From: Microbispora rosea
GTDB lineage: Bacteria > Actinomycetota > Actinomycetes > Streptosporangiales > Streptosporangiaceae
DNA length: 64,000 nucleotides
Direction: 5' to 3'
NCBI RefSeq assembly: GCF_900156315.1
Contig: NZ_FTNI01000016.1
Span: 124,001-188,000 of the forward strand
Part shown: positions 8,648-17,702 of the stretch, in pieces
Layout: every line of letters begins with the position of its first letter
Position numbering within the stretch: position 1 is the first letter of the stretch
Notes under the pieces: generated by a model
What the model was told of the DNA's origin: nothing
What the model saw: only the letters and a program-made list of their open reading frames with translations
Databases searched by the model: none
Translations under genes and position numbers: made by a program

Positions 8648-9910
8648 TCAGGTTCTGTGTACGAGTGAGTCGGCGGGGTCGGGGTCGGCGGACCTGCCGT
8701 CCTGCGGCGTCCTGGTCCACGCGACCGCGGCCAGCAGGCTCGCGATCATCACGATCGGCATGCGCTGCCGGAAGATGAGGCCGATGTTCGACATGGTCGT
8801 GGCGTACGCGACGGAGCCGGGGATGACGAACAGCAGGATGATCAGGAGCATCCGCCGGTCGTGCCGCCAGAGCCGGCGCGCCCCGAGCACGGCGCAGCAC
8901 AGCAGCCAGTACCACAGGAGCGTGTCTACCTTCCCTAGCTGGAGCGCCAGGCTCCCGCTCATCCACGGGAAGGGGGACAGCAGCGTGTAGACGAGCTTCG
9001 GTCCCAGGGCGTTCCAGGCGCTGCCCTCGTCGTCGAAGACGACGCCCGAGCCGCCCTCCGCGTTCGCGAGCCGGGTGTGCTCCGACTGCCCGCGGTCGAG
9101 TTGTTCCTGCACCGCGCCGAACGGCCCGCTCTGGTCGGCACCCGGGTCGACGCCCCGGTCGACGCCCTGCAGGAGCAGGAGGACAGGGATCAGCAGCACG
9201 GCGAAGGCGACCAGCCCGCGGCCGGACAGCGCGCGCCTGATCCGGGCGACGCCGACCAGCAGCGGCAGGGCGCACATGAACACCATGTACGGCCGCACGT
9301 TCCACAGCGCCCACAGCAGGGGCAGCAGGGCGATCACCTTGCGCGGGTCGAAGCGTTGCATGTTCGACGCGCCGAGGCCCAGGCAGGCCACCACGAGGAA
9401 CGCGTTGAAGCCGTCCTTGAAGGTGTCGGAGGTGTGCAGCAGGAAGCCGGGCAGGAACGCCGTGATGACCAGCAGCCGGAACGCCGCACGCTCGTCGGCG
9501 CCGACGACCCGGGCGAACCGGTAGAGGACGACGCACACGGCGCAGGCGATCAGTGCCACCACGGCGGTGCAGGCGAGCGGGGCCGGCCCCCCGCACAGGT
9601 ACATGACGAGGGCGAAGACGTGACACGGCACCGCCACCCCGTAGACGGAGCCGAGCTCGTCGGACGTGACGAAGTGCACTCCACTGTGCCGCCACAGCTC
9701 GACGATCCCGAGCGCCCTGGCCTCGTACGAGAGGTTGTCACCGCCGTACCCGAGGCTGTTGGACCGCAGGATGAGGACGTGGACGACCAGCCGGAGCGCG
9801 AAGGCGGCCAGCAGCACGGGCAGTGCGCGCCGCGCCACCGGCGGGGCCAGAGTCGTGTGCGCCATCACGACCAGCAGCACCGCGACGACGATGACGACGA
9901 TGTACTCCAC
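8648..9910 (-). CDS. Polytopic membrane protein, probable Wzy-type polysaccharide polymerase
   Basis: 420 residues, about 10-11 predicted membrane helices starting at the first residues (MEYIVVIVVAVLLVVM). A large extracytoplasmic loop (about residues 250-300) contains an acidic stretch. The segment SDTFKDGFNAFLVV resembles the conserved KD region of EpsG/Wzy-like proteins. No polymerase motif is decisive: the assignment rests on topology, size and position between two GT4 genes and the flippase. It sits 6 nt from the next gene (9917). Confidence 0.65.
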   Translation of the reverse strand: MEYIVVIVVAVLLVVMAHTTLAPPVARRALPVLLAAFALRLVVHVLILRSNSLGYGGDNLSYEARALGIVELWRHSGVHFVTSDELGSVYGVAVPCHVFALVMYLCGGPAPLACTAVVALIACAVCVVLYRFARVVGADERAAFRLLVITAFLPGFLLHTSDTFKDGFNAFLVVACLGLGASNMQRFDPRKVIALLPLLWALWNVRPYMVFMCALPLLVGVARIRRALSGRGLVAFAVLLIPVLLLLQGVDRGVDPGADQSGPFGAVQEQLDRGQSEHTRLANAEGGSGVVFDDEGSAWNALGPKLVYTLLSPFPWMSGSLALQLGKVDTLLWYWLLCCAVLGARRLWRHDRRMLLIILLFVIPGSVAYATTMSNIGLIFRQRMPIVMIASLLAAVAWTRTPQDGRSADPDPADSLVHRT

Positions 9911-9916
9911 CTGGGA

Positions 9917-11020
9917 TCACCTGGAGTTTCCGGCGCACGCCTCGGCGTACAGCGCTTCGAACCACTCCGCGGCCCGCCCGATGTCCACCAGGTCGGCGCT
10001 CTCCCCCGCTCCCGCCCGGAGCCTGGCCAGCGTGCCGGGACGCATCGCCTGCAGGATGCCCTCGGCGAGCGCGTCCGCGCTCCCCGGCGGGGTGAGGATG
10101 CCGTTGCGTCCCGTCTCGATCAGGTCGGGCACACCCCCGACCGCCGTGGAGACCACGGGAACCCCGGCTGCCAGCGCCTCCATGACGACGACCGGCAGCC
10201 CCTCCCAGGAGGAGCTGAGGACGAGCAGGTCGGCGGCGGCGATCAGCTCTCCCGCGTCGGGCACGTGGCCGGCGATCCGGACGGCGTCGTCGAGTCCGAG
10301 CGCGGCGATGCGACGGCCTGTCGGCTCCAGTTCCGGGCCGGACCCGGCGAGCAGGAACACGGCGCGCGGATCGGCCGCCACGACCCTGGCGGCGGCGTCG
10401 ATCAGCAGCCCGTGGTTCTTCTGCGGCCGGAAGTTCGCGACGTTCACGATGAGGAAGGCGTCGTCGGGGACGCCCCACTCCCGCCGGGTGCCCGCGGCCA
10501 GCGTGGCCCGGTGCCGCTGCTCCGCCACGCGCACCCCGTGCACGCAGGTGTCCGGGGCGCGCCCGCGCCTGCCGGTGCGCGCCCGGGCGACCTGGGGCGA
10601 GACCGCCACGGTCCGGCTGTCCAGCCACCCGGTCAGCCGGTCGAGCAGCATGGTCACCGGCCGGTAGCGCACGTTGTGCACCGTCGAGACCAGGACCGGC
10701 CGGGGCCGCCACAGCCGGGAGACCGGCCGCAGCAGCGCCCCGGGCAGCGGCGAATGCAGGTTGACGACGTCCGGCCGCAGGCGCCTGACCTCGCGGAGCA
10801 GGCGCGCGAGCCGCAGCGGCCGCGGGCAGGCGGTGAGGTCGACGACCTCGATCCCCGCCGACCTGAGCCGCCCGGTCAGTTCGCCGGTGGACGCGCTCAG
10901 GCACACCACCGTGTAGCGGTTCGCCGGACGCGACGTGGCCAGCAGCCGTTCGACGAGGAGCACCTCGGCCCCGCCGACGTCGAGCGTCTTGATCACTTCA
11001 CAGACATGGACACCGCGCAT
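9917..11020 (-). CDS. GT4-family glycosyltransferase
   Basis: 367 residues. The N-terminus has VIKTLDVGGAEVLLVERLL, the usual GT4 GG motif. The C-terminus has NVANFRPQKNHGLLI, LAGSGPELE and the donor site SSSWEGLPVVVMEALAAGVPV. The ATG at 11020 has GAGGGG about 10 nt upstream, whereas the in-frame ATG at 11050 has no ribosome site. Part of the same leftward operon. Confidence 0.88.
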   Translation of the reverse strand: MRGVHVCEVIKTLDVGGAEVLLVERLLATSRPANRYTVVCLSASTGELTGRLRSAGIEVVDLTACPRPLRLARLLREVRRLRPDVVNLHSPLPGALLRPVSRLWRPRPVLVSTVHNVRYRPVTMLLDRLTGWLDSRTVAVSPQVARARTGRRGRAPDTCVHGVRVAEQRHRATLAAGTRREWGVPDDAFLIVNVANFRPQKNHGLLIDAAARVVAADPRAVFLLAGSGPELEPTGRRIAALGLDDAVRIAGHVPDAGELIAAADLLVLSSSWEGLPVVVMEALAAGVPVVSTAVGGVPDLIETGRNGILTPPGSADALAEGILQAMRPGTLARLRAGAGESADLVDIGRAAEWFEALYAEACAGNSR

Positions 11021-11057
11021 CGCGCTCGATCCCCTCGAAAGGCGTTCCATCGGGGTG

Positions 11058-11888
11058 CTAGCGGCGCTCGACGGCCCGCAGCCCCGAGCCCGTGACGCCG
11101 ATGTACTTGCCCTCGTAGGCGAAGACGCGGAAGAGCGGCTGCCGCTCCGCGTACTCCCGGAAGACCAGGTTGTCCTGGATGTCGTCCACGACCATGACGT
11201 GCCTGCCGGTCAGATGGGGCCGCACCCGCCGGAGGAAGAACTCCCGCCCGTCTCTGGTCTTGTCCGAGTCGTAGTGGACGAGGTCGACCATCGTGTCCGG
11301 GGACAGGAATTCCTCGAGATTGCGGCGGTCGCCCTTTATCCGCAGCGACCACCGGCCTTTCAGGTCGTTCGGCACGACATATCCGATATAGCGCTCCGGA
11401 TTGGCGATCCGGAAGAACGGGAAATCGCTGGACATCAACCGTCCGGTCCCGTTGACCCGCATCGCGGCGAGCATCGCCGCGGTGGACCAACCGGCCGCCA
11501 CTCCCGTCTCCAGGGCGAGCGCGGGCCTGACGACCCTGGTCAGCAGATAAAGCAGTTCCAGGCCGCCGGCCCCGCCCAGGTCCACCCCCGCGGCGGCGAG
11601 CGCCTCCATACGCGGCCGGGCGAGGTCCGCGAGGGACTCGGCGAACTCCTTGCCCTCCCGCCACAGGACCGGGTCGACGGCGTTCCCCCACGTGTCCATG
11701 TCCTGCGCGTGTTTCGCCGCCCAGGCACGGGCGGCGTTCCGCTCCCGGTCGTGCCCATGGCTCAGCCGCGACCAGATTTTCCGCGTCATCACGGGGAGAT
11801 AAGCGGGACGGGCGGCATTCCTGGCGACGACGCGAATATTCATAACCGAAGGATACGAGCGCCGTTCATTCGTCATCGGGAGCGCCAT
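11058..11888 (-). CDS. Class I SAM-dependent methyltransferase
   Basis: About 276 residues. A Rossmann-type SAM site is visible at ALALETGVAAGWSTAAML, followed by DLVHYDSDKT and HVMVVDDIQDN, a layout like Methyltransf_24 family O-methyltransferases. Three close start codons (11888, 11876, 11843) lack a clear ribosome site; 11888 is the first after the preceding stop at 11923 and is taken. It probably methylates a sugar of the polysaccharide or a precursor, judged only from its place between glycosyltransferase genes. Confidence 0.75.
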   Translation of the reverse strand: MALPMTNERRSYPSVMNIRVVARNAARPAYLPVMTRKIWSRLSHGHDRERNAARAWAAKHAQDMDTWGNAVDPVLWREGKEFAESLADLARPRMEALAAAGVDLGGAGGLELLYLLTRVVRPALALETGVAAGWSTAAMLAAMRVNGTGRLMSSDFPFFRIANPERYIGYVVPNDLKGRWSLRIKGDRRNLEEFLSPDTMVDLVHYDSDKTRDGREFFLRRVRPHLTGRHVMVVDDIQDNLVFREYAERQPLFRVFAYEGKYIGVTGSGLRAVERR

Positions 11889-11922
11889 CGGAATATCTCG
11901 GAAAACGGAGCGGAAGAAAAAT

Positions 11923-14217
11923 TCACCGGAGCCGGTAGACCGCGTAATCACCGGAGCGGTACGCCGGCGTCGCGCCGGCCGGCGCCCCCGGATCCCCCGG
12001 CCGCCGCTCGGACACCAGCCACCGCACGCCGTACCTGTCGCGCAGCAGCCGGCCCGCCGGAGAGGCGGGGTCGCGGACCGCGGCGTCGTTGTCCCGCAGC
12101 AGCCGCTGGTCCCGGAACGGGATGTCCTGCACCCGCACACCGGGGCGCCAGCGCGCCATGTTCGCCGAGGTGTACGTCCAGCCCTCGACCAGCACGCGCC
12201 GTTCGGCCAGCGCCGCCAGCCAGAAATGCCGGCTGTCGCACGGGCTCTCATGGCCCCATCGGCAGTGGGCGTCGGTCGCGACGAGGTCGTCGGGGCTCGA
12301 ATGGGCCCGCAGCCACCTGGCCGCCGCCACCGTCCCCTCCGGGACCGTCGCCCCGGACACCCCGGCCTCGGCAGCGTCCTCCCCCGCGCCGCCTGGAACG
12401 GCGCCGCCGTTCGGGAGCGCCCTGGTGACCCACGCGGCGGGCAGGCCGAGGGCGCCGACGAGGAACACCGTGCACGCCCACAGGCGCACGCCCCGCCATC
12501 CCCTGAGCGCCAGGACGCCGACGACCAGGGCCACGACCAGGGCCAGCACGCCGTAGGGCAGGTAGAGGAGCGCCTCGGGCCGCCCGGGCTCCAGGGGAAC
12601 CCGGACGCCGCACAGCCACCGCACCAGGACCTCGATCAGCACCCCGGCCGCGACCGCCACACCCGCGGTGCGGTACGGCAGGCGTGCCCGGGCCCGGGCC
12701 GCGGACAGCCCGCGTGCCGCGACGACCATCAGGTAGGGATAGGACCCGGCCAGGAAGTAGATCTGGCTCATCTGACAGTGCCCGAGCAGGAGCACCGCGC
12801 CGAGGCCGGATCCGCCCATGCCGAGCATGAGGAGCACCCCCGGCGGCGTCCGCGTCCCCGGCCGGCCCGCGAACAGCCCGAGGACGCCGAACCAGATCAG
12901 CGCCCAGCACACCGCGTACAGGGCGGCGACCCCGAGCAGCGAGGCGGTCCCCGGACGCGCGTCGCCCCGGCCGGTCAGCTCGCCCCAGGTGACGCGTACC
13001 AGCGAGAGGGGATCCAGGACTATTCCGTTGCGCGCGCCGCCGAACAGCACGAACTGCGCGAAGAGCAGGCACACCCCGGTCATCGCCGCCACGACGAGCA
13101 GCGCCGGGGAGACCCGGCGGCGCCTCACCGCCCCGACCGCGCCGGCCGTCGCCAGGCCGGCGGCGAGCAGCGGCAACTGGGTGGCCTTGGCGCCCATCAC
13201 CCCGACGAGGAGGACGCCGAGCATGGTCCATCGGCCCGCACCGCCGCGGCCTTCCAGGAGGTCGGCCACGAGCAGGACGACGGGCGCGAACAGCAGCGCC
13301 CCGAACGTCTGGGACGGGCTCGTCCACGACTCGGCCTTCCAGGTGAACACTCCCGTGCTCGGGCCGAGGTACAGGCTCGGCGCCACGACGTAGAACGTGC
13401 CCGCGACGGCGGCCAGCGCGCCTGCACGCGAGCCCGCGCCGCGCCTGGCGACCATCCCCAGCAGGACGACGAGCGCGGCCAGCACGGGCAGCATGCCGAG
13501 CCGGAACAGCAGCACCAGCGGCTCGACGCCGGTGATCCAGCTCGCCGCCGCGTAGTGCGCGTACACGAACCAGTGGTAGAGCAGCGGCTCCCCCGCGACC
13601 ATCGGGGTCGCGGGCGGCACGTGATGTTTCAGCTCCCCGATGAGCGCCAGGTGGTACGGCAGGTCGACGTTGACCGAGGCCATCCCCGGCCAGGTCAGGG
13701 CGGTGTGCCGGAAGAAGGTCACCGCGCTCCAGGCGACCAGGCTCGCGACGGTCAGCGCCAGCGCCCACGACCACCACACCGGCGCCGGCGTGCGGAGCGC
13801 CCTCGATCCGCTTCCGCGCAGCCGGGGGATCACGGCGACGGCCGCGAACGTGGCGACCGGCCACGCCAGCACGAGCAGCGGCGCCCCGGCGGCCCGGGCG
13901 GCGGCGTAGACGACGACCTCGACGGCATAGCCCAGCGCCACGCCCAGCGCGATCTCCTCGGCCAGCGTGCGGCGGCCCCGGTAGAGGGCCCGCACCAGAA
14001 GCGTCCCCGGCAGCGCCACGCAGACGGCGAGGTATACCGCGAAGAGGCCGAGATCCCTGACGGAGACTCCGTAGAACAACGCCACGCCCGCGGTGAACGC
14101 GGTCACCGACACCGCCGGCAGCCATCTCAGGAGAAGAGCCGGGGCGGATCGGCCGGGCCGGCCGTGAGGACTGCGCCCCTCGACCGATCGCTGTGGGGTG
14201 AGTGCTGTTTCGGCCAT
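11923..14217 (-). CDS. Large polytopic membrane protein, GT-C glycosyltransferase-like
   Basis: 764 residues with about 14-16 hydrophobic helices. The first long loop contains NVDLPYHLALIGEL and LLYHWFVYAHYAA, acidic and His residues in an extracytoplasmic loop as in GT-C sugar transferases using polyprenyl-phosphate donors. The C-terminal about 150 residues form a soluble domain (ATDAHCRWGHESP ... WTYTSANMARW). ATG at 14217 has a GAGG about 8 nt upstream. First gene of the leftward polysaccharide operon. It may add a side-chain sugar outside the membrane; no family-level proof. Confidence 0.7.
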   Translation of the reverse strand: MAETALTPQRSVEGRSPHGRPGRSAPALLLRWLPAVSVTAFTAGVALFYGVSVRDLGLFAVYLAVCVALPGTLLVRALYRGRRTLAEEIALGVALGYAVEVVVYAAARAAGAPLLVLAWPVATFAAVAVIPRLRGSGSRALRTPAPVWWSWALALTVASLVAWSAVTFFRHTALTWPGMASVNVDLPYHLALIGELKHHVPPATPMVAGEPLLYHWFVYAHYAAASWITGVEPLVLLFRLGMLPVLAALVVLLGMVARRGAGSRAGALAAVAGTFYVVAPSLYLGPSTGVFTWKAESWTSPSQTFGALLFAPVVLLVADLLEGRGGAGRWTMLGVLLVGVMGAKATQLPLLAAGLATAGAVGAVRRRRVSPALLVVAAMTGVCLLFAQFVLFGGARNGIVLDPLSLVRVTWGELTGRGDARPGTASLLGVAALYAVCWALIWFGVLGLFAGRPGTRTPPGVLLMLGMGGSGLGAVLLLGHCQMSQIYFLAGSYPYLMVVAARGLSAARARARLPYRTAGVAVAAGVLIEVLVRWLCGVRVPLEPGRPEALLYLPYGVLALVVALVVGVLALRGWRGVRLWACTVFLVGALGLPAAWVTRALPNGGAVPGGAGEDAAEAGVSGATVPEGTVAAARWLRAHSSPDDLVATDAHCRWGHESPCDSRHFWLAALAERRVLVEGWTYTSANMARWRPGVRVQDIPFRDQRLLRDNDAAVRDPASPAGRLLRDRYGVRWLVSERRPGDPGAPAGATPAYRSGDYAVYRLR

Positions 14218-14484
14218 GCGGCAAGCCTCGCGACCGCCGAAGGTCCGCCCGGGGCACGACGCCTGCCCCCGGCGGAGTCATTGCCACTCCTTTGTCCGCG
14301 GGGAACGCCCCTCCCCAGGCGGAAAGGCCGTGGAGACCGCGCGATCGGCGGCATTCCGCTTCCCGCCATTGCTTTACCTTTCCGTCCGGCCCGCGCCGAT
14401 CGGCCTGAATCATGCCTCGGTAGGGAATGCGGAAAGGCTTCGCCGCCGCCGTGACGGTGTCGGCGAAAAGCTCAAATCGCGGGC

Positions 14485-14490
14485 TAGCTT
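14485..14490 (+). promoter_or_regulatory. -10 box TAGCTT for a leaderless GTG
   Basis: TAGCTT is followed by exactly 7 nt and then the GTG at 14498, the geometry of leaderless actinobacterial transcripts. It lies in the 280-bp gap between the divergent polysaccharide operons, in which I saw no other feature. Confidence 0.6.
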
Positions 14491-14497
14491 CTCCGAC

Positions 14498-15697
14498 GTG
14501 AACAGGCTCATCACCGAAGAGCCCGTGGTGAGACCAGACGGCCGAATTCGGGTCATGGAAATCATCGCGCGCATGAACATCGGCGGCCCGGCGACCCAGA
14601 TCCTGGGGCTGTGCGAACGGCTGAACACCGAGGAGTTCGATCACCGCCTCTACACCGGGCAGGTCGAGGAGACCGAGGGCGACCGCCTCAGGGAGGCGGC
14701 GGCCCGGGTGCACCGCGTCCCCGGCCTCGGCCGCTCGATCCGGCCGGGCGACGACTGCCGCGCGCTGCTGCGACTGGCCGCCGAGATGCGCGCCTTCCGG
14801 CCGCACATCGTGCACACCCGTACGGCCAAGGCGGGCGCGCTCGGCCGGGTGGCCGCCCACCTCGCCCGGGTCGGTTCTGCTCGGGTGCACGTCTTCCACG
14901 GCCATCTGCTGGACGGTTACTTCTCGCCGGCCAAGCGCCGCGTCTACGTGTGGGCGGAGCGGCGGCTGGCCGCCATGACCGACCGGCTGGTGACGGTGGG
15001 CGCCAACGTGCGCGACGACCTGCTCGCGGCCGGGATCGGCCGTCCCGGGCAGTACGTCGTGATCCCGCCGGGCGTACGGCTGGGCCGGGTGCCCGGCCGT
15101 GAGGCCGCCCGCGCGGAGCTGGGCCTTCCCCCGGACGCGCCGGTCGTCGCCTTCGTCGGCCGGCTGACGGGGGTGAAGCGGCCCGACCGGTTCCTCGCGG
15201 TGGCGCGGGCCGTGCTCTCCCGCCTGCCCGCCTGCCGGTTCGTCGTGTGCGGCGGCGGTGAGCTCACGGACGAGGTGGAGCGGGCCGCGGCCGCCGCGCC
15301 GGGCGCCTTCCACCTGCTGGGGTGGCGGGCGGACGTCGAGGCCGTCTACGCGGCGGCCGACGTCGTGCTGCTCACCTCGGACAACGAGGGCACGCCGCTG
15401 ACGTTGATCGAGGCCGGCATGGCGGGCACTCCCGTCGTCGCCACCCGCGTGGGCAGCGTCGAGGAGGTCGTCCGGCACGGGGTCACCGGCCTGCTGGCCG
15501 CCCCGGATGCGGGTGAGCTGGCCGGGCACGTCTTCCGGCTGCTGACCGACCCGGTGCTCGCCTGCCGCATGGGCGAGTCCGCCCGCCGCTGGACGACGGA
15601 TTCCTTCGCGGTCGAGCGCCTGGTGGCCGACACCGAGGAGCTCTACCGGTCGCTGTACGCCGCGTCCAGCCCGTCGTTCCCAAGGAGCATCGCATGA
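14498..15697 (+). CDS. GT4-family glycosyltransferase
   Basis: 399 residues from the GTG at 14498, chosen because of the -10 box 7 nt upstream; a second GTG at 14528 with a weak GAAGAG is possible. N-terminal IIARMNIGGPATQI, then HTRTAKAGALGRVAA and HVFHGHLLDGYF as in capsule/EPS GT4 enzymes. The C-terminal half has FVGRLTGVKRPDRFL and TSDNEGTPLTLIEAGMAGTPV. First gene of the rightward polysaccharide operon; overlaps the epimerase by 4 nt (ATGA). Confidence 0.87.
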   Translation: MNRLITEEPVVRPDGRIRVMEIIARMNIGGPATQILGLCERLNTEEFDHRLYTGQVEETEGDRLREAAARVHRVPGLGRSIRPGDDCRALLRLAAEMRAFRPHIVHTRTAKAGALGRVAAHLARVGSARVHVFHGHLLDGYFSPAKRRVYVWAERRLAAMTDRLVTVGANVRDDLLAAGIGRPGQYVVIPPGVRLGRVPGREAARAELGLPPDAPVVAFVGRLTGVKRPDRFLAVARAVLSRLPACRFVVCGGGELTDEVERAAAAAPGAFHLLGWRADVEAVYAAADVVLLTSDNEGTPLTLIEAGMAGTPVVATRVGSVEEVVRHGVTGLLAAPDAGELAGHVFRLLTDPVLACRMGESARRWTTDSFAVERLVADTEELYRSLYAASSPSFPRSIA

Positions 15698-16638
15698 GAG
15701 TCCTCGTGACCGGAGGCGCCGGGTTCATCGGCGCCAACCTCTGCCGGACGCTGACCACCCGGCCCGAGGTCGAGAGCGTCACCGTTCTGGACGACCTGAG
15801 CAGCGGGACCGCGGCCAACCTTTCCGACGTCGGGGCCGACCTCGTGGTCGGCAGCATCCTCGACCGCGACCTGCTGGCCGAGCTCGTGCCCGGCGCGACA
15901 CACGTGATCCACCTCGCCGCGCGGCCCTCGGTGCCCCGGTCGGTGAAGGACCCGCTCGCCTCACACGCCGTCAACGCGACGGGGACGCTGCACGTCCTGG
16001 AGGCGTGCCGGGCCACCCGCCCGCACGTCATCCTGGCATCGTCCTCCTCGGTGTACGGCGACAGCGACGAGACGTGCAAGCACGAGGACCTGCCGACCCG
16101 GCCGCTGAGCCCGTACGGCGCGAGCAAGCTGGCCACCGAGGCGTACGCGCTGGCGTACGCCGCCAGCTACGGCCTGCCGGTGCTGCCGTTCCGCTTCTTC
16201 AACGTGTACGGCCCGCTACAGCCGGCCGGGCACGCGTACGCCGCGGTGATCCCGGCGTTCGTCAGCGCCGCGCTGGCGGGGCGGCCGGTCCCGATCCACG
16301 GCGACGGGCGGCAGGCGCGTGACTTCACCTACGTGGGCTCGGTGGTGGACGTCATCGCCGACGCCGCCGTCCGCGGGGTCACCGGGGACACGCCTCTCAA
16401 CCTGGCGTTCGGCACCCGCGTGTCCCTGCTCGACCTCAAGGACGCCCTGGCCGCCGTGCTCGGCCGGCCGGTCGAGGCGGAGTTCCTGCCGCCCCGCGCG
16501 GGCGACATCCGCGAGTCGCAGGCGTCGGCCCGCCTGCTGCTCGACCGGTTCCCCGGCGTCCGGCCGGTGCCGCTGGAGGAGGGCCTGCGCCTCACCGTGA
16601 CCTGGTTCGAGAAGACGACCGGCCTCCGGGGCGCCTGA
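15694..16638 (+). CDS. NAD-dependent sugar-nucleotide epimerase/dehydratase (extended SDR)
   Basis: 314 residues. GGAGFIGANL nucleotide-binding loop at the N-terminus, catalytic Ser (ASSSSVYGD) and YxxxK (YGASKLATE), then FRFFNVYGP and a substrate-side RDFTYVGSV. These mark UDP-hexose 4-epimerase-like enzymes. Start ATG overlaps the preceding stop and has AAGGAG 7 nt upstream. Presumably supplies a UDP-sugar for the polysaccharide. Confidence 0.85.
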   Translation: MRVLVTGGAGFIGANLCRTLTTRPEVESVTVLDDLSSGTAANLSDVGADLVVGSILDRDLLAELVPGATHVIHLAARPSVPRSVKDPLASHAVNATGTLHVLEACRATRPHVILASSSSVYGDSDETCKHEDLPTRPLSPYGASKLATEAYALAYAASYGLPVLPFRFFNVYGPLQPAGHAYAAVIPAFVSAALAGRPVPIHGDGRQARDFTYVGSVVDVIADAAVRGVTGDTPLNLAFGTRVSLLDLKDALAAVLGRPVEAEFLPPRAGDIRESQASARLLLDRFPGVRPVPLEEGLRLTVTWFEKTTGLRGA

Positions 16639-16703
16639 CATATCACCTTTGCGCACGAAGTCCTATTGCGATCCTGTCAACCTCCACTTGCTGGGAGAAG
16701 GCC

Positions 16704-17702
16704 TTGACCACGTCAAGCGGGAACACCTATCTGATCACGGGCGGGAGCGGCTTCGTCGGATCCCACCTGACCGATGCCCTGCTCGCTCGCGGCGACTCGG
16801 TCGTCGTCCTGGACAACATGTCGACCGGCCGCCCGGCCAATCTCGCGCACCACGCGGGTGACCCGCGGCTGCGCGTGGTCCAGGGCTCGGTCCTGGACGA
16901 ACTCGTGGTGGACGAGCTCGTGCACGAGTGCGACGTGGTGGTCCACCTTGCCGCCGCCGTGGGGGTGAAGCTGATCGTCGAGCAGCCGTTGCGCTCGCTC
17001 ACCACCAACATCCGCGGTTCGGAGATCGTCGTCGAGGCGGCGCACCGCTACCGGCGGAAGATCCTGGTGACCAGCACGAGCGAGATCTACGGGAAGAACT
17101 CGGCCGGCCCGCTCCCCGAGTGGTCCGACCGGATCCTGGGCAGCCCGGACGTCGTCCGCTGGGCCTACAGCACGGCCAAGGCGGTGGAGGAGATCCTGGC
17201 CAACGCCTACCACGGTGAGCGCGGCCTGCCGACGGTCGTCGTCCGGCTGTTCAACACGGTGGGGCCGCGGCAGAGCCCGGCGTACGGCATGGTCATCCCC
17301 CGGCTCGTCCGGCAGGCGCTGACGGGCGTGCCGCTCACCGTGCACGGCGACGGCACGCAGACCCGCTGCTTCGCGCACGTGCGCGACGTCGTGCGGGCCC
17401 TCCTCCTGCTGCTCGACGACGACCGCGCGGTCGGGGGGACGTTCAACGTCGGATCCAGCGACGAGGTGAGCATCCTGGAGCTGGCCAAGCTGATCGTCGA
17501 GCTCACCGCGAGCACGTCCGGTGTCGATCTCGTTCCGTATGCCGAGGCGTACGGAACCGGTTTCGAGGACATGACGCGCCGGGTCCCCGACACCGGCAGG
17601 CTGCGCGCGCTGACCGGGTGGACGCCGGCCCTGTCGCTGGACGACATCCTGGTGGAGACCATCGCCGACGCCCGCGCCGAGCTCGCGGCCCCGGGCCGGT
17701 GA
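16704..17702 (+). CDS. NAD-dependent sugar-nucleotide epimerase/decarboxylase (extended SDR)
   Basis: 332 residues. GGSGFVGSHL, HLAAAVGVKLIVEQP, a TSTSEIYGK segment and YSTAKAVEE (YxxxK) place it with UDP-glucuronate decarboxylase/epimerase-like SDRs. TTG start at 16704 is supported by GGGAGAAGG just upstream. It ends in GTGA, overlapping the next gene. Second nucleotide-sugar enzyme of the operon; substrate not decided by sequence alone. Confidence 0.83.
   Translation: MTTSSGNTYLITGGSGFVGSHLTDALLARGDSVVVLDNMSTGRPANLAHHAGDPRLRVVQGSVLDELVVDELVHECDVVVHLAAAVGVKLIVEQPLRSLTTNIRGSEIVVEAAHRYRRKILVTSTSEIYGKNSAGPLPEWSDRILGSPDVVRWAYSTAKAVEEILANAYHGERGLPTVVVRLFNTVGPRQSPAYGMVIPRLVRQALTGVPLTVHGDGTQTRCFAHVRDVVRALLLLLDDDRAVGGTFNVGSSDEVSILELAKLIVELTASTSGVDLVPYAEAYGTGFEDMTRRVPDTGRLRALTGWTPALSLDDILVETIADARAELAAPGR

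Noticed and set aside
8232-9695. 487-codon minus-strand frame over the Wzy-like and GT4 genes
   Set aside because: Arg/Ala/Pro-rich shadow frame; the overlapping frames carry membrane helices and GT4 motifs.
12248-15529. 1093-codon minus-strand frame spanning parts of two divergent genes
   Set aside because: It crosses the membrane-protein gene in another frame and the GT4 gene on the opposite strand; no recognisable motif.
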